Assembly (NCBI RefSeq): GCF_018598555.1
Contig: NZ_JAHEWN010000015.1
Coordinates: 1-64,000 of the forward strand
Reading direction: 5' to 3'
DNA: 64,000 nt
Origin: Curtobacterium aurantiacum
Lineage (GTDB): Bacteria; Actinomycetota; Actinomycetes; Actinomycetales; Microbacteriaceae
Part shown: positions 55,194 to 62,579 of the stretch, piece after piece
How the letters are laid out: each line of letters starts with the position of its first letter
How positions within the stretch are numbered: the stretch's first letter is position 1
The notes under the pieces: model-generated
Database searches by the model: none
The model's input: the letters and a program-made list of their open reading frames with translations, nothing else
What the model was told of the DNA's origin: nothing
Translations under genes and position numbers: made by a program

Positions 55194-56903
55194 CTACCGG
55201 GTCGGCGCGCCGACGTGCAGCCAGTAGAACGACTGCGTGCCCATGGTGAGTGTGACGTTGCCGTCCTCGTCGAACGACGGGAACGAGCCGCCGCCGAACA
55301 GGTCGTACAGCGGCCGCCCCGCGAACTCCGGAGCGGACACCGTGACCGAGGTCGGGTTCGTCGCGAACGAGAACACGCACAGGACGTCCTCGGCGGAGGG
55401 GCCGAACTGTTGGCCGGAACCCTCCCACGAGCGGACGAAGGCGAGCACGGAGTCGTTCGAGGTCTCCTGCACGTGCAGCGTGCCGAGCCCGAACACCGGG
55501 TGCGCCTTGCGCGTGTGGATGACGTTGCGGACCCAGTGCAGCAGCGAGCGCGACTGGGCCAGCTGCGCCTCGACGTTGACCTGCGCGTAGTTGTAGACGA
55601 GCGACTGGACGACCGGCAGGTAGAGCTTGCCCGGGTCGGCGGTGGAGAAGCCCGCGTTCCGGTCCGGCGTCCACTGCATCGGCGTGCGCGACGAGTCGCG
55701 GTCCGGCAGCCAGATGTTGTCGCCCATCCCGATCTCGTCGCCGTAGTACAGGAACGGCGAGCCCGGCAGCGAGAACAGCAGCGCGTGGATGAGCTCGAGC
55801 TCGGCGCGCGAGTTGTCGAGCAGGGGAGCGAGGCGTCGCCGGATACCGATGTTCGAGCGCATCCGCGGGTCGTATCCGTACCAGCCGTACATCGCCTGGC
55901 GGTACTCCTCGCTCACCATCTCGAGCGTGAGCTCGTCGTGGTTGCGCAGGAAGACGCCCCACGCCGCGCTGGCCGGAACGTCGAGGGTCTCGGACAGGAT
56001 CGCCTTGAGCTCGGCGGCGTGCTGGGCACGGAGCGAGTAGAAGATGCGGGGCATCACCGGGAAGTCGAACGCCATGTGGCACTCGGGCTCCTCGTCGGTG
56101 CCGAAGAACGCCGCGGTCTCGCGCGGCCACTGGTTCGCCTCGGCGAGGAGCACCCGGCCGGGGTACTCGTCATCGACCATCGCGCGGAGCTTCTTGATGA
56201 ACTCGTGCGTCTCCGGCTCGCCCTCGCCGTTGCCCTCTTCCGACTCGAACAGGTAGGGGATCGCGTCGAGCCGGAGCCCGTCCACACCCATGTCGAGCCA
56301 GTGCCGGACGACGTCGTAGATGGCCTCGATGACCGCGGGGTTCTCGAAGTTCAGGTCGGGCTGGTGCGAGAAGAACCGGTGGAAGAAGAACTGGCGCCGG
56401 ACCGGGTCGAAGGTCCAGTTGGACTCCTCGGTGTCGACGAAGATGATGCGGATGTTCGAGTAGTCCTCGTCGGTGTCCCGCCACACGTAGAAGTCGCCGT
56501 AGGGGCCGTCCGGGTCCTCGCGGGACTGCTGGAACCACTCGTGCTGGTCGCTGGTGTGGTTGATCACCATGTCGATCACGATGCGCATGTTCCGCTCGTG
56601 CGACTTCGTGACGAGCTCGCGGAAGTCGTCGAGCGTGCCGAACTCGGGCAGGATCGCGCGGTAGTCGGCGATGTCGTAGCCGCCGTCGCGCATCGGTGAC
56701 TGGAAGAACGGCGGGAGCCACAGGGCGTCCACACCGAGCCACTGGAGGTAGTCGAGCTTGCCGATGACGCCCTGGATGTCGCCGATGCCGTCTCCGTTGG
56801 AGTCGACGAACGACCGGATCATGCACTCGTAGAAGACCGAGCGCTTGTACCACTGCGGGTCGAGCGTCAGGCCGGGCAGCTGGATCGGGGCTGTGAAGGT
56901 CAC
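55194..56903 (-). CDS. treS: Trehalose synthase (maltose alpha-D-glucosyltransferase)
   Basis: A 569-residue GH13 enzyme interconverting maltose and trehalose. The nucleophile is D213 (DGLRLDAIPYLF), the acid/base E255 (LLAEANQWP) and the third Asp D323 (FLRNHDELTLEM). DPQWYKRSVFYECMIRSF is a TreS-specific start. FLYYGDEIGMGDNIWLPDRDSSRTPMQW also marks the family. There is no C-terminal maltokinase (Pep2) fusion. GTG 56903 with AGGAG 4 nt upstream. With glgC and the GT4 synthase nearby it suggests trehalose-glycogen exchange. Confidence 0.94.
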   Translation of the reverse strand: MTFTAPIQLPGLTLDPQWYKRSVFYECMIRSFVDSNGDGIGDIQGVIGKLDYLQWLGVDALWLPPFFQSPMRDGGYDIADYRAILPEFGTLDDFRELVTKSHERNMRIVIDMVINHTSDQHEWFQQSREDPDGPYGDFYVWRDTDEDYSNIRIIFVDTEESNWTFDPVRRQFFFHRFFSHQPDLNFENPAVIEAIYDVVRHWLDMGVDGLRLDAIPYLFESEEGNGEGEPETHEFIKKLRAMVDDEYPGRVLLAEANQWPRETAAFFGTDEEPECHMAFDFPVMPRIFYSLRAQHAAELKAILSETLDVPASAAWGVFLRNHDELTLEMVSEEYRQAMYGWYGYDPRMRSNIGIRRRLAPLLDNSRAELELIHALLFSLPGSPFLYYGDEIGMGDNIWLPDRDSSRTPMQWTPDRNAGFSTADPGKLYLPVVQSLVYNYAQVNVEAQLAQSRSLLHWVRNVIHTRKAHPVFGLGTLHVQETSNDSVLAFVRSWEGSGQQFGPSAEDVLCVFSFATNPTSVTVSAPEFAGRPLYDLFGGGSFPSFDEDGNVTLTMGTQSFYWLHVGAPTR

Positions 56904-57004
56904 CGTGCTCCTCGTCGAAGGTCCACGGACCGGTCGACGGCCCGCCCCGGACACGATAGGCGCGAGATGCTGCGGGTGTCCGGGTTTTCGTGCGGTTGGC
57001 TCCC

Positions 57005-57010
57005 TAGACT
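57005..57010 (+). promoter_or_regulatory. -10 element TAGACT, leaderless promoter of the hydrolase gene
   Basis: TAGACT, 7 nt, then ATG at 57018. It lies in the 114-bp divergent region with treS. Confidence 0.57.
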
Positions 57011-57017
57011 GGCGCGG

Positions 57018-58010
57018 ATGCAACCGCCCGTGCTCTCCCCGTACCAGTCGCTGATGGCCGCAACCCCGGTCGTGCACCGGGCCGTCCAGGTCGACGGCCG
57101 GACCACCCACTACTGGGTCTACGGGCCTGAGGACTCGGATCGCACGGTCCTCGCGGTGCACGGGTTCCGCGGCGACCACCACGGGCTCGAGACGATCGCC
57201 GCGCACCTCGAGGGCGTCCGGGTGATCGTGCCGGACCTGCCCGGCTTCGGCGTGTCCGATCCGCTGCCGGTGTCCGACATCGACGCGTACGTGGCCTGGC
57301 TCACCGGCTTCCACGCCGCGCTCGGGCTCGGGCGCGACACGGTCGTGCTCGGCCACTCGTTCGGGTCGATCGTGGTGTCGGCCACCGTCGCCGCCGGACT
57401 CGACACCCGGCTGCTCGTGCTGGTCAACCCGATCGCCGCCCCGGCCCTGCAGGGTCCGCGCGCCGTCGGCACCGCGATCGCCATCGGGTACTACCGCGCC
57501 GGCGCTGTGCTGCCGAAGCCGATCGGGCTCGGGATCCTGCGGAACGCCGCGATCGTCCGGGCGATGAGCATCGCGATGCTCAAGTCGAACGACCCCGCGA
57601 TGCGACGGTGGGTGCACGACCAGCACGACCGCTACTTCTCGGCCTTCGCGAACCGGACGAGCGTGCTCGAGGCCTTCCGGACGTCCGTCACCCACGACGT
57701 GTCCGAGTACGCCGACCGCATCGGCGTGCCGGTGCTGCTCATCGCGGCCGAGCACGACGACATCACCGCGGTCCCCGAGCAGCGCGCGCTGGCCGAGCGG
57801 CTGCGCGACGCCGAGCTCGTCGTGATCCCGGGCGTCGGACACCTCGTCCACTACGAGACGCCGGCACCGGCCGCGGCGGCGGTGCTCCGCCGGATGGCGG
57901 ACACCCCCGGACGTGCCGGACGTGCCGGGCGCCCTGGACGCGGGGCCGCTGCCAGCGGGAGCCGGTCGTCCGGGGCGGGGCGGGCCTCCCGGAAGGCGGA
58001 CGCGTCGTGA
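57018..58010 (+). CDS. Alpha/beta hydrolase
   Basis: A 330-residue hydrolase fold protein. LAVHGFRGDHHGLETIA is the oxyanion strand. VIVPDLPGFGVSD follows. VVLGHSFGSIVVSATVAAG is the nucleophile elbow with Ser in GHSFG. LIAAEHDDITAVPEQ supplies the acid and VIPGVGHLVHYETP the catalytic His. The last 40 residues are Arg/Gly-rich and disordered. Substrate unknown. The stop overlaps the glycosyltransferase start (GTGA), so the two genes are coupled. Confidence 0.87.
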   Translation: MQPPVLSPYQSLMAATPVVHRAVQVDGRTTHYWVYGPEDSDRTVLAVHGFRGDHHGLETIAAHLEGVRVIVPDLPGFGVSDPLPVSDIDAYVAWLTGFHAALGLGRDTVVLGHSFGSIVVSATVAAGLDTRLLVLVNPIAAPALQGPRAVGTAIAIGYYRAGAVLPKPIGLGILRNAAIVRAMSIAMLKSNDPAMRRWVHDQHDRYFSAFANRTSVLEAFRTSVTHDVSEYADRIGVPVLLIAAEHDDITAVPEQRALAERLRDAELVVIPGVGHLVHYETPAPAAAAVLRRMADTPGRAGRAGRPGRGAAASGSRSSGAGRASRKADAS

Positions 58011-59128
58011 CGCGCCTGCGCATCGGCATCGACTGCCGGTACGTCCGGATCGGCCGGCACGACGGCATCAGCCGGTTCACCGCCGGGGTCGCGGCGCACC
58101 TGCCGGACCGGCACGAGTACGTGCTGCTCGTCAGTGACGAGCGCCAGCTCGAGTCGCTGCCGCGTGGGCTGCCGTGGGAGCTGCTGCCCGCGCCGACGGA
58201 CGCGGGGGAGCCCCTCGTCGCCCGGCGCGTCAACCGTCTGGGGCTCGACGCGGTGTTCTCGCCGATGCAGACGATGGGCTCGCGGGGGCGCGGGTACGCC
58301 CTCGTCCTGACGCTGCACGACCTGATCTACTACCGCAACCGCACGCCCCCGCGGGACTTCTCGTGGCCGCTGCGACTCGGCTGGCGGGCGTTCCACCTGT
58401 CGTGGGTGCCACAGCGGTTCCTGCTGAACGGTGCCGACGCGGTCGTGACCGTGTCGGAGACGACCGCCGGGCTGATCGCCGAGCACCGGCTCACGAAGCG
58501 TCCGGTGACGGTCGCCCACAACGCTGCGGACCCGGCGTCGCCGCGGGTGTCCGGCGCGCGGCGCGAACGCTCCCTCGTCTACATGGGCTCCTTCATGCCG
58601 TACAAGAACGTCGAGACCCTGGCGGCAGCGCTGCCGCTGCTCGGCGCGGACTGGACGCTGCACTGCATGTCGCGGGTGTCCGACGCCGACCGGGCTCGGC
58701 TCGAGGGACTCGCACCCGCCGGGACGATCGTGTTCCACGACGGGGCCACCGACGACGAGTACCTGTCGGTGCTCCGTTCGGCCACGGCGTTGGCGACGGC
58801 GTCGTACGACGAGGGGTTCGGCATCCCGCTGGTCGAGGCGATGGGGGTCGGGACGCCCGTCGTGGTGAGCGACATCCCCATCTTCCGGGAGATCGGCGGC
58901 TCCGCTGCGGAGTACTTCGACCCGGACTCGCCGTCCGCCGTCGCCGCTGCCGTGCGGCGGGTCGAGGAGCGGTGGGACGAGGCTTCGCGGCAGTCGCTCG
59001 AGCGTGCCGCGCGGTTCCGGTGGCAGGACTCGGCGGAGCAGGTCGTCCGGGCCGTCGAGCGGGCCGTGGCGGACCGGCGGGCCCGGGCGCGGGGCCGCCG
59101 CCGCAGCCTGGCGGACCGTCAGGCGTAG
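58007..59128 (+). CDS. Glycosyltransferase family 4 protein
   Basis: A 373-residue GT-B enzyme. RIGIDCRYVRIGRHDGISRFTAGVAAHLP is the N-terminal acceptor domain start. VLTLHDLIYYRNRTPPRD, DAVVTVSETTAGLI, and YMGSFMPYKNVETLAAAL follow in order. YDEGFGIPLVEAMGVGTPVVVSDIPIFREIGG holds the E-x7-E sugar-nucleotide motif. It resembles mannosyl- or rhamnosyl-transferases of cell-surface glycan synthesis. Donor and acceptor are not predictable. The basic Arg-rich C-terminus could bind membrane. Confidence 0.88.
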   Translation: MTRLRIGIDCRYVRIGRHDGISRFTAGVAAHLPDRHEYVLLVSDERQLESLPRGLPWELLPAPTDAGEPLVARRVNRLGLDAVFSPMQTMGSRGRGYALVLTLHDLIYYRNRTPPRDFSWPLRLGWRAFHLSWVPQRFLLNGADAVVTVSETTAGLIAEHRLTKRPVTVAHNAADPASPRVSGARRERSLVYMGSFMPYKNVETLAAALPLLGADWTLHCMSRVSDADRARLEGLAPAGTIVFHDGATDDEYLSVLRSATALATASYDEGFGIPLVEAMGVGTPVVVSDIPIFREIGGSAAEYFDPDSPSAVAAAVRRVEERWDEASRQSLERAARFRWQDSAEQVVRAVERAVADRRARARGRRRSLADRQA

Positions 59129-59150
59129 GCGCGGTGCCGCGGCCGCTCGC

Positions 59151-59882
59151 CTACTCGGGCGCGAGCACCTGCACGTCGGCGCCCGGGAACACCTTCTGCG
59201 TCTCCTCGGTCACCCGCGCGACGATGGGCGGCACCGCGGCGCCCCGTCCCGGCGTCCGCGCGACGACCGCCTGGTCACCGTCGTCGTCCGATGCGTCGCC
59301 GCCGCGCTCCCACGAGCAGCGGACCTCGGTGACCCCGCCGATGCGGTCGAGGGCGTCAGCCAGTGCCAGGCGCTTCGCCGCGACGGCGCCGGCCCCGGTG
59401 ACGCCCACCTCGAGGTTGCCGAGGTCGGCGATGGCGACGACCCGGACTCCGTTGCCACCGGCCTCGTCGGCTGCGCGGCTGATCGCCGCGACCAGGTCAC
59501 GACGGGCGCCGCGGTCGAGCGTCGGCTCGGCGCGGACGGTGGCGACGGCGTCGTAGCTCGCGAACGCGGTCTTCGATGCGGCGTGGTGCCGTACCCCGAG
59601 GACCCCGGGCAGGTCGGCGACCCGGTCGTCGAACCGGTCGAGCGCGACGTCCGGGTTGGGGAAGACCCCGCCGATGCCGTTCTGGACGCTCCCGATGATC
59701 GAACCGAGCACGACGGCGATGACCGCGGCGACGGCCAGGGTGCTGGCACCGATCACGAACCACGTCCGGGTGCGGAGCCGGGTCGGGACGCTCGCCGTCT
59801 CCGGTCCGAACACGCGGTCCAGGTCGTCTGCCTGCTGCTCCGGGGCACGCCGACCGTACCGGTCGGTTCCGTCGTCGGACAT
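59151..59882 (-). CDS. Single-pass membrane protein of unknown function
   Basis: A 243-residue protein that I do not recognise. The N-terminal 45 residues are polar and charged (probably cytoplasmic). One helix spans about 46-70 (WFVIGASTLAVAAVIAVVLGSIIG). An extracytoplasmic alpha/beta-like domain of about 170 residues follows, containing VRHHAASKTAFASYDAVATVRAEP and VRVVAIADLGNLEVGVTG. Length and layout suggest two similar ferredoxin-like halves, but this is impression only. ATG 59882 with GGGAG 5 nt upstream. It is convergent with the glycosyltransferase gene. Confidence 0.72.
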   Translation of the reverse strand: MSDDGTDRYGRRAPEQQADDLDRVFGPETASVPTRLRTRTWFVIGASTLAVAAVIAVVLGSIIGSVQNGIGGVFPNPDVALDRFDDRVADLPGVLGVRHHAASKTAFASYDAVATVRAEPTLDRGARRDLVAAISRAADEAGGNGVRVVAIADLGNLEVGVTGAGAVAAKRLALADALDRIGGVTEVRCSWERGGDASDDDGDQAVVARTPGRGAAVPPIVARVTEETQKVFPGADVQVLAPE

Positions 59883-59940
59883 GTCGCTCCCCTCACACGC
59901 GTGTGCGGGCTGGTCGGGTCCGTCGGAGCCTAGTCCCTGG

Positions 59941-60579
59941 TCAGGCCCGGCGTTCGAGCGGGTTCTGGTACTCGAAGGCCGAACCACCGGTGACCTCGGA
60001 GACGTCGTCGATCGGGTCGTCGAACCGGACCAGTTCGGCGTGGAAGCGTTCCGGGTCCCAGCGGAACGAGTGGATCGAGCCGTTCCGGATCGGGGTGTGG
60101 CGGCGGTCGGCGGTGCCCGGCGCTGCGGCGTTCACGACACTGCGGATCACGGCACCGTGCGTCGCGACCACGACGACGCCCGCGTCGAAGCGCACCGCGA
60201 TCTCGCCGAGCGTCTCGGTGACGCGGGCGAGCAGGGCGGAGCGGGATTCGCGACCGGGGATGTCGTCGTGCGGGTAGCGCGCCGACACCTCGTCGTCGGT
60301 GAGCCCCTCGGCCTCGCCGTAGGAGCGCTCGGCGAGCCCCGGGTACGTCGTCGGCACGTCGAGCCCCAGACGATCGGCGATGATCGCCCCCGTCTCGGCC
60401 GCGCGCGAGAGCGGCGACGCGACGACGGCGTCGAAGTGTCTTCGCGCCAGGAGTTCGGCGGCCTCGGCGGCCTGCCGTCGTCCGGTGTCGTTGAGCGGGA
60501 TGTCGGTGGAACCCTGGATGCGGCGCTGCGCGTTCCAGTCGGTCTCGCCGTGGCGGACGAGGTACAGGAGGGTCGTCAC
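59941..60579 (-). CDS. Histidine phosphatase family protein
   Basis: A 212-residue phosphoglycerate-mutase-like enzyme. LVRHGETDWNAQRRIQGSTDIPLNDTGRRQA has the catalytic His10 in RHG. VVASPLSRAAETGAII and VVVVATHGAVIRSVVN supply the second Arg and His. Substrates of this family range from 3-phosphoglycerate to cobalamin or sugar phosphates. GTG 60579 has a weak -10-like GAAGAT six nt upstream. Confidence 0.88.
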   Translation of the reverse strand: MTTLLYLVRHGETDWNAQRRIQGSTDIPLNDTGRRQAAEAAELLARRHFDAVVASPLSRAAETGAIIADRLGLDVPTTYPGLAERSYGEAEGLTDDEVSARYPHDDIPGRESRSALLARVTETLGEIAVRFDAGVVVVATHGAVIRSVVNAAAPGTADRRHTPIRNGSIHSFRWDPERFHAELVRFDDPIDDVSEVTGGSAFEYQNPLERRA

Positions 60580-60601
60580 CTGACGATCTTCGCAGACGCG
60601 C

Positions 60602-60686
60602 CCCGCGCGCCCGTCCGGCGGACGTGACCCGCGCGCCCGTCCGACACGACCCGCGCGCCCGTCCGACGCGACCCGCGCGCCCGTCC
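60602..60686. repeat. 22-bp tandem repeat, four copies of a 15-bp core
   Basis: CCCGCGCGCCCGTCC occurs exactly at 60602, 60628, 60650 and 60672, with spacings 26, 22 and 22. It fills the gap between the sirtuin stop and the phosphatase start. Confidence 0.85.
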
Positions 60687-60701
60687 AGCCGATGCGACCG
60701 G

Positions 60702-61556
60702 CTAGTCGGCGGATGCCACCGCGCTGAGTCGCTCCGCCAGGTGCACGAGCGTCTCGGTGGTGCCGGCGTCGATCTTCACGGCCGCGCGACGGTCGCTCCG
60801 GGTCTCGCCACGGTTCACGATCACGACGGGGTTCTTGCGCCGGGCGGCGTGGTCGACCAGGCGCACGCCGGAGTTCACGGTGAGGGACGACCCCACCACG
60901 AGCAGCGCATCGGCATCCGCCACGATCGACACCGCCTCACGGAACTTCTCGGCCGGCACGAACTCGCCGAAGAACACGACGTCGGGCTTGAGGTCGCCGC
61001 CGCACACCGAGCACGCAGGCACGACGAACCGTTCGACGTCGGTGATCTCGACGTCGCCGTCGGGCTGGAGCTGCACCGATCCGGGCTCGTCGATCCAGGG
61101 GTTCGCCCGGTCGATGGTGGCGGCGAGGTCGGAGCGGGAGAAGACCTGTCCGCAGGTCAGACAGACCGCGCGGTCCATCGACCCGTGGATCTCCACGACC
61201 CGGCGGGACCCGGCGCGCAGGTGCAGGCCGTCGACGTTCTGCGTGATGACGCCGGCGACGATCCCGGCGTCCTCGAGGGCGGCGAGCGCCCGGTGCCCGT
61301 CGTTCGGCACGGCCGCTGCGAAGCTCCGCCAACCCAGGTGCGATCCGGCCCAGTAGCGCTGGCGCTTGGCGGGGTCGGCCAGGAACTCCTGGAAGGTCAT
61401 CGGCTTCCGCACCACGCGACCGGCGCCGCGGTAGTCCGGGATGCCGGAGTCGGTGCTCAGACCGGCTCCGGAGAGCACGGCGATGCGCTTGCCCGCGAGC
61501 ACCTCGACGACGCGGTCGAGGTCGTCGGCGGTCGAGGTCGCAGCATCATCCAGCAC
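60702..61556 (-). CDS. Sirtuin NAD-dependent protein deacylase
   Basis: A 284-residue Sir2-family enzyme. GAGLSTDSGIPDYRG is at residues 30-44. VITQNVDGLHLRAGS and IHGSMDRAVC carry the catalytic His. The zinc site is CLTCGQ and CSVCGG. DVVFFGEFVPAEKFREAVSI and LLVVGSSLTVNSGVRLV follow. It removes acyl groups from lysines using NAD. In actinobacteria acetyl-CoA synthetase is a known target. GTG 61556 is chosen: it has a leaderless TACCGT 7 nt upstream. Confidence 0.93.
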   Translation of the reverse strand: MLDDAATSTADDLDRVVEVLAGKRIAVLSGAGLSTDSGIPDYRGAGRVVRKPMTFQEFLADPAKRQRYWAGSHLGWRSFAAAVPNDGHRALAALEDAGIVAGVITQNVDGLHLRAGSRRVVEIHGSMDRAVCLTCGQVFSRSDLAATIDRANPWIDEPGSVQLQPDGDVEITDVERFVVPACSVCGGDLKPDVVFFGEFVPAEKFREAVSIVADADALLVVGSSLTVNSGVRLVDHAARRKNPVVIVNRGETRSDRRAAVKIDAGTTETLVHLAERLSAVASAD

Positions 61557-61563
61557 CCTGTTC

Positions 61564-61569
61564 ACGGTA
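61564..61569 (-). promoter_or_regulatory. -10 element TACCGT, leaderless promoter of the sirtuin gene
   Basis: On the reverse strand TACCGT, 7 nt, then GTG at 61556. The 9-bp repeat array begins 31 bp upstream of it, where the -35 would lie close by. Confidence 0.55.
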
Positions 61570-61599
61570 CCCTCAACACCCGACCGCCCCGGGCACTTC

Positions 61600-61680
61600 C
61601 CGAACCGGCCGAACCGGCCGAACCGGCCGAACCGGCCGAACCGGCCGAACCGGCCGAACCGGCCGAACCGGCCGAACCGG
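61600..61680. repeat. CCGAACCGG x 9 tandem array
   Basis: Nine perfect 9-bp units fill 81 bp, followed by degenerate units and one isolated copy at 61717-61725. The length is a multiple of three, and the frame leading into the methyltransferase is open across it (Pro-Ala-Glu repeats) but has no start codon upstream near it. Confidence 0.95.
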
Positions 61681-61760
61681 CCGTGCCGCCGAGCCGGCCG
61701 TGCCGCCGCGCACCGGCCGAACCGGCCAGCCACCACCCGCACCACACCGAATCGAGCCCC

Positions 61761-62579
61761 GTGCACCCCGTCCGCATCGACTCCCTCGACGACCCGCGCC
61801 TCGACGACTTCGCCCGGCTCACCGACGTGGCGCTCCGCCGGGTCTCCGAGCCCGAGGGTGGCCTGTACATCGCCGAGTCGAACACGGTCATCGAGCGTGC
61901 GGTCCGCGCCGGGCACGTGCCGCGGAGCATCCTGGTGCAGGAGAAGTGGCTCGACAGCGTCCTGCCCCTGGTCGCTGACCACGACGGCCCCGTGTTCGTC
62001 GGTGCCGACGCCCTGCTCGAGGAGCTCACCGGCTTCCGCATGCACCGCGGGGCGATCGCCGCGATGCAGCGCCCCGAGCTGCCGAGCGTCGCCGACGTGG
62101 TGCGGGACGCGAAAGTCGTCGTCGTGCTCGAGGACATCGTCGACCACACGAACGTCGGCGCCGTGTTCCGGAGCGTCGCCGGCCTCGGTGCCGACGCCGT
62201 GCTGGTCAGTCCGCGCTGTGCGGACCCGCTCTACCGCCGCAGCGTCCGGGTGAGCATGGGCACGGTCCTGCAGGTGCCGTGGACCCGCATCGGCGACTGG
62301 CCCGCGGCTGGCGAGGAACTCCGCGAGCAGGGCTTCCACCTCGCCGCGATGGCGCTGACCGACGAGTCGATCGACCTCGACGCCTTCGTGGCGGACCTGC
62401 CCGACAAGGTCGCGCTCGTGATGGGCACCGAGGGACAGGGGCTGACACCGGCCGCGATCGCCTCGTCCGACACGACCGTCCGGATCCCGATGGCGCACGG
62501 CGTCGACTCGCTCAACGTCGCCGCGGCGAGCGCCGTCGGTCTGTGGGCAGTCACCCACGCCCGGCGGCTCGCCTCCTAG
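61761..62579 (+). CDS. SpoU/TrmH-family RNA 2'-O-methyltransferase
   Basis: A 272-residue SPOUT methyltransferase. The N-terminal part (about 1-105) resembles a substrate-binding domain (LYIAESNTVIERAVRAG). The trefoil-knot domain has HTNVGAVFRSVAGLGADAVL, ALVMGTEGQGLTP and IPMAHGVDSLNVAAASAVGLWA, the three SpoU motifs. It should methylate rRNA or tRNA ribose with S-adenosylmethionine. GTG 61761 fits the family start. Its stop shares the palindrome CTAG with the convergent amidase stop. Confidence 0.92.
   Translation: MHPVRIDSLDDPRLDDFARLTDVALRRVSEPEGGLYIAESNTVIERAVRAGHVPRSILVQEKWLDSVLPLVADHDGPVFVGADALLEELTGFRMHRGAIAAMQRPELPSVADVVRDAKVVVVLEDIVDHTNVGAVFRSVAGLGADAVLVSPRCADPLYRRSVRVSMGTVLQVPWTRIGDWPAAGEELREQGFHLAAMALTDESIDLDAFVADLPDKVALVMGTEGQGLTPAAIASSDTTVRIPMAHGVDSLNVAAASAVGLWAVTHARRLAS

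Noticed and set aside
60624-61760. An N-terminal extension of the SpoU methyltransferase through the 9-bp repeat and the sirtuin gene.
   Set aside because: The frame is open but runs antisense to a clear sirtuin. There is no start codon between 61557 and the repeat in this frame. Only a GTG just after the repeat remains possible.
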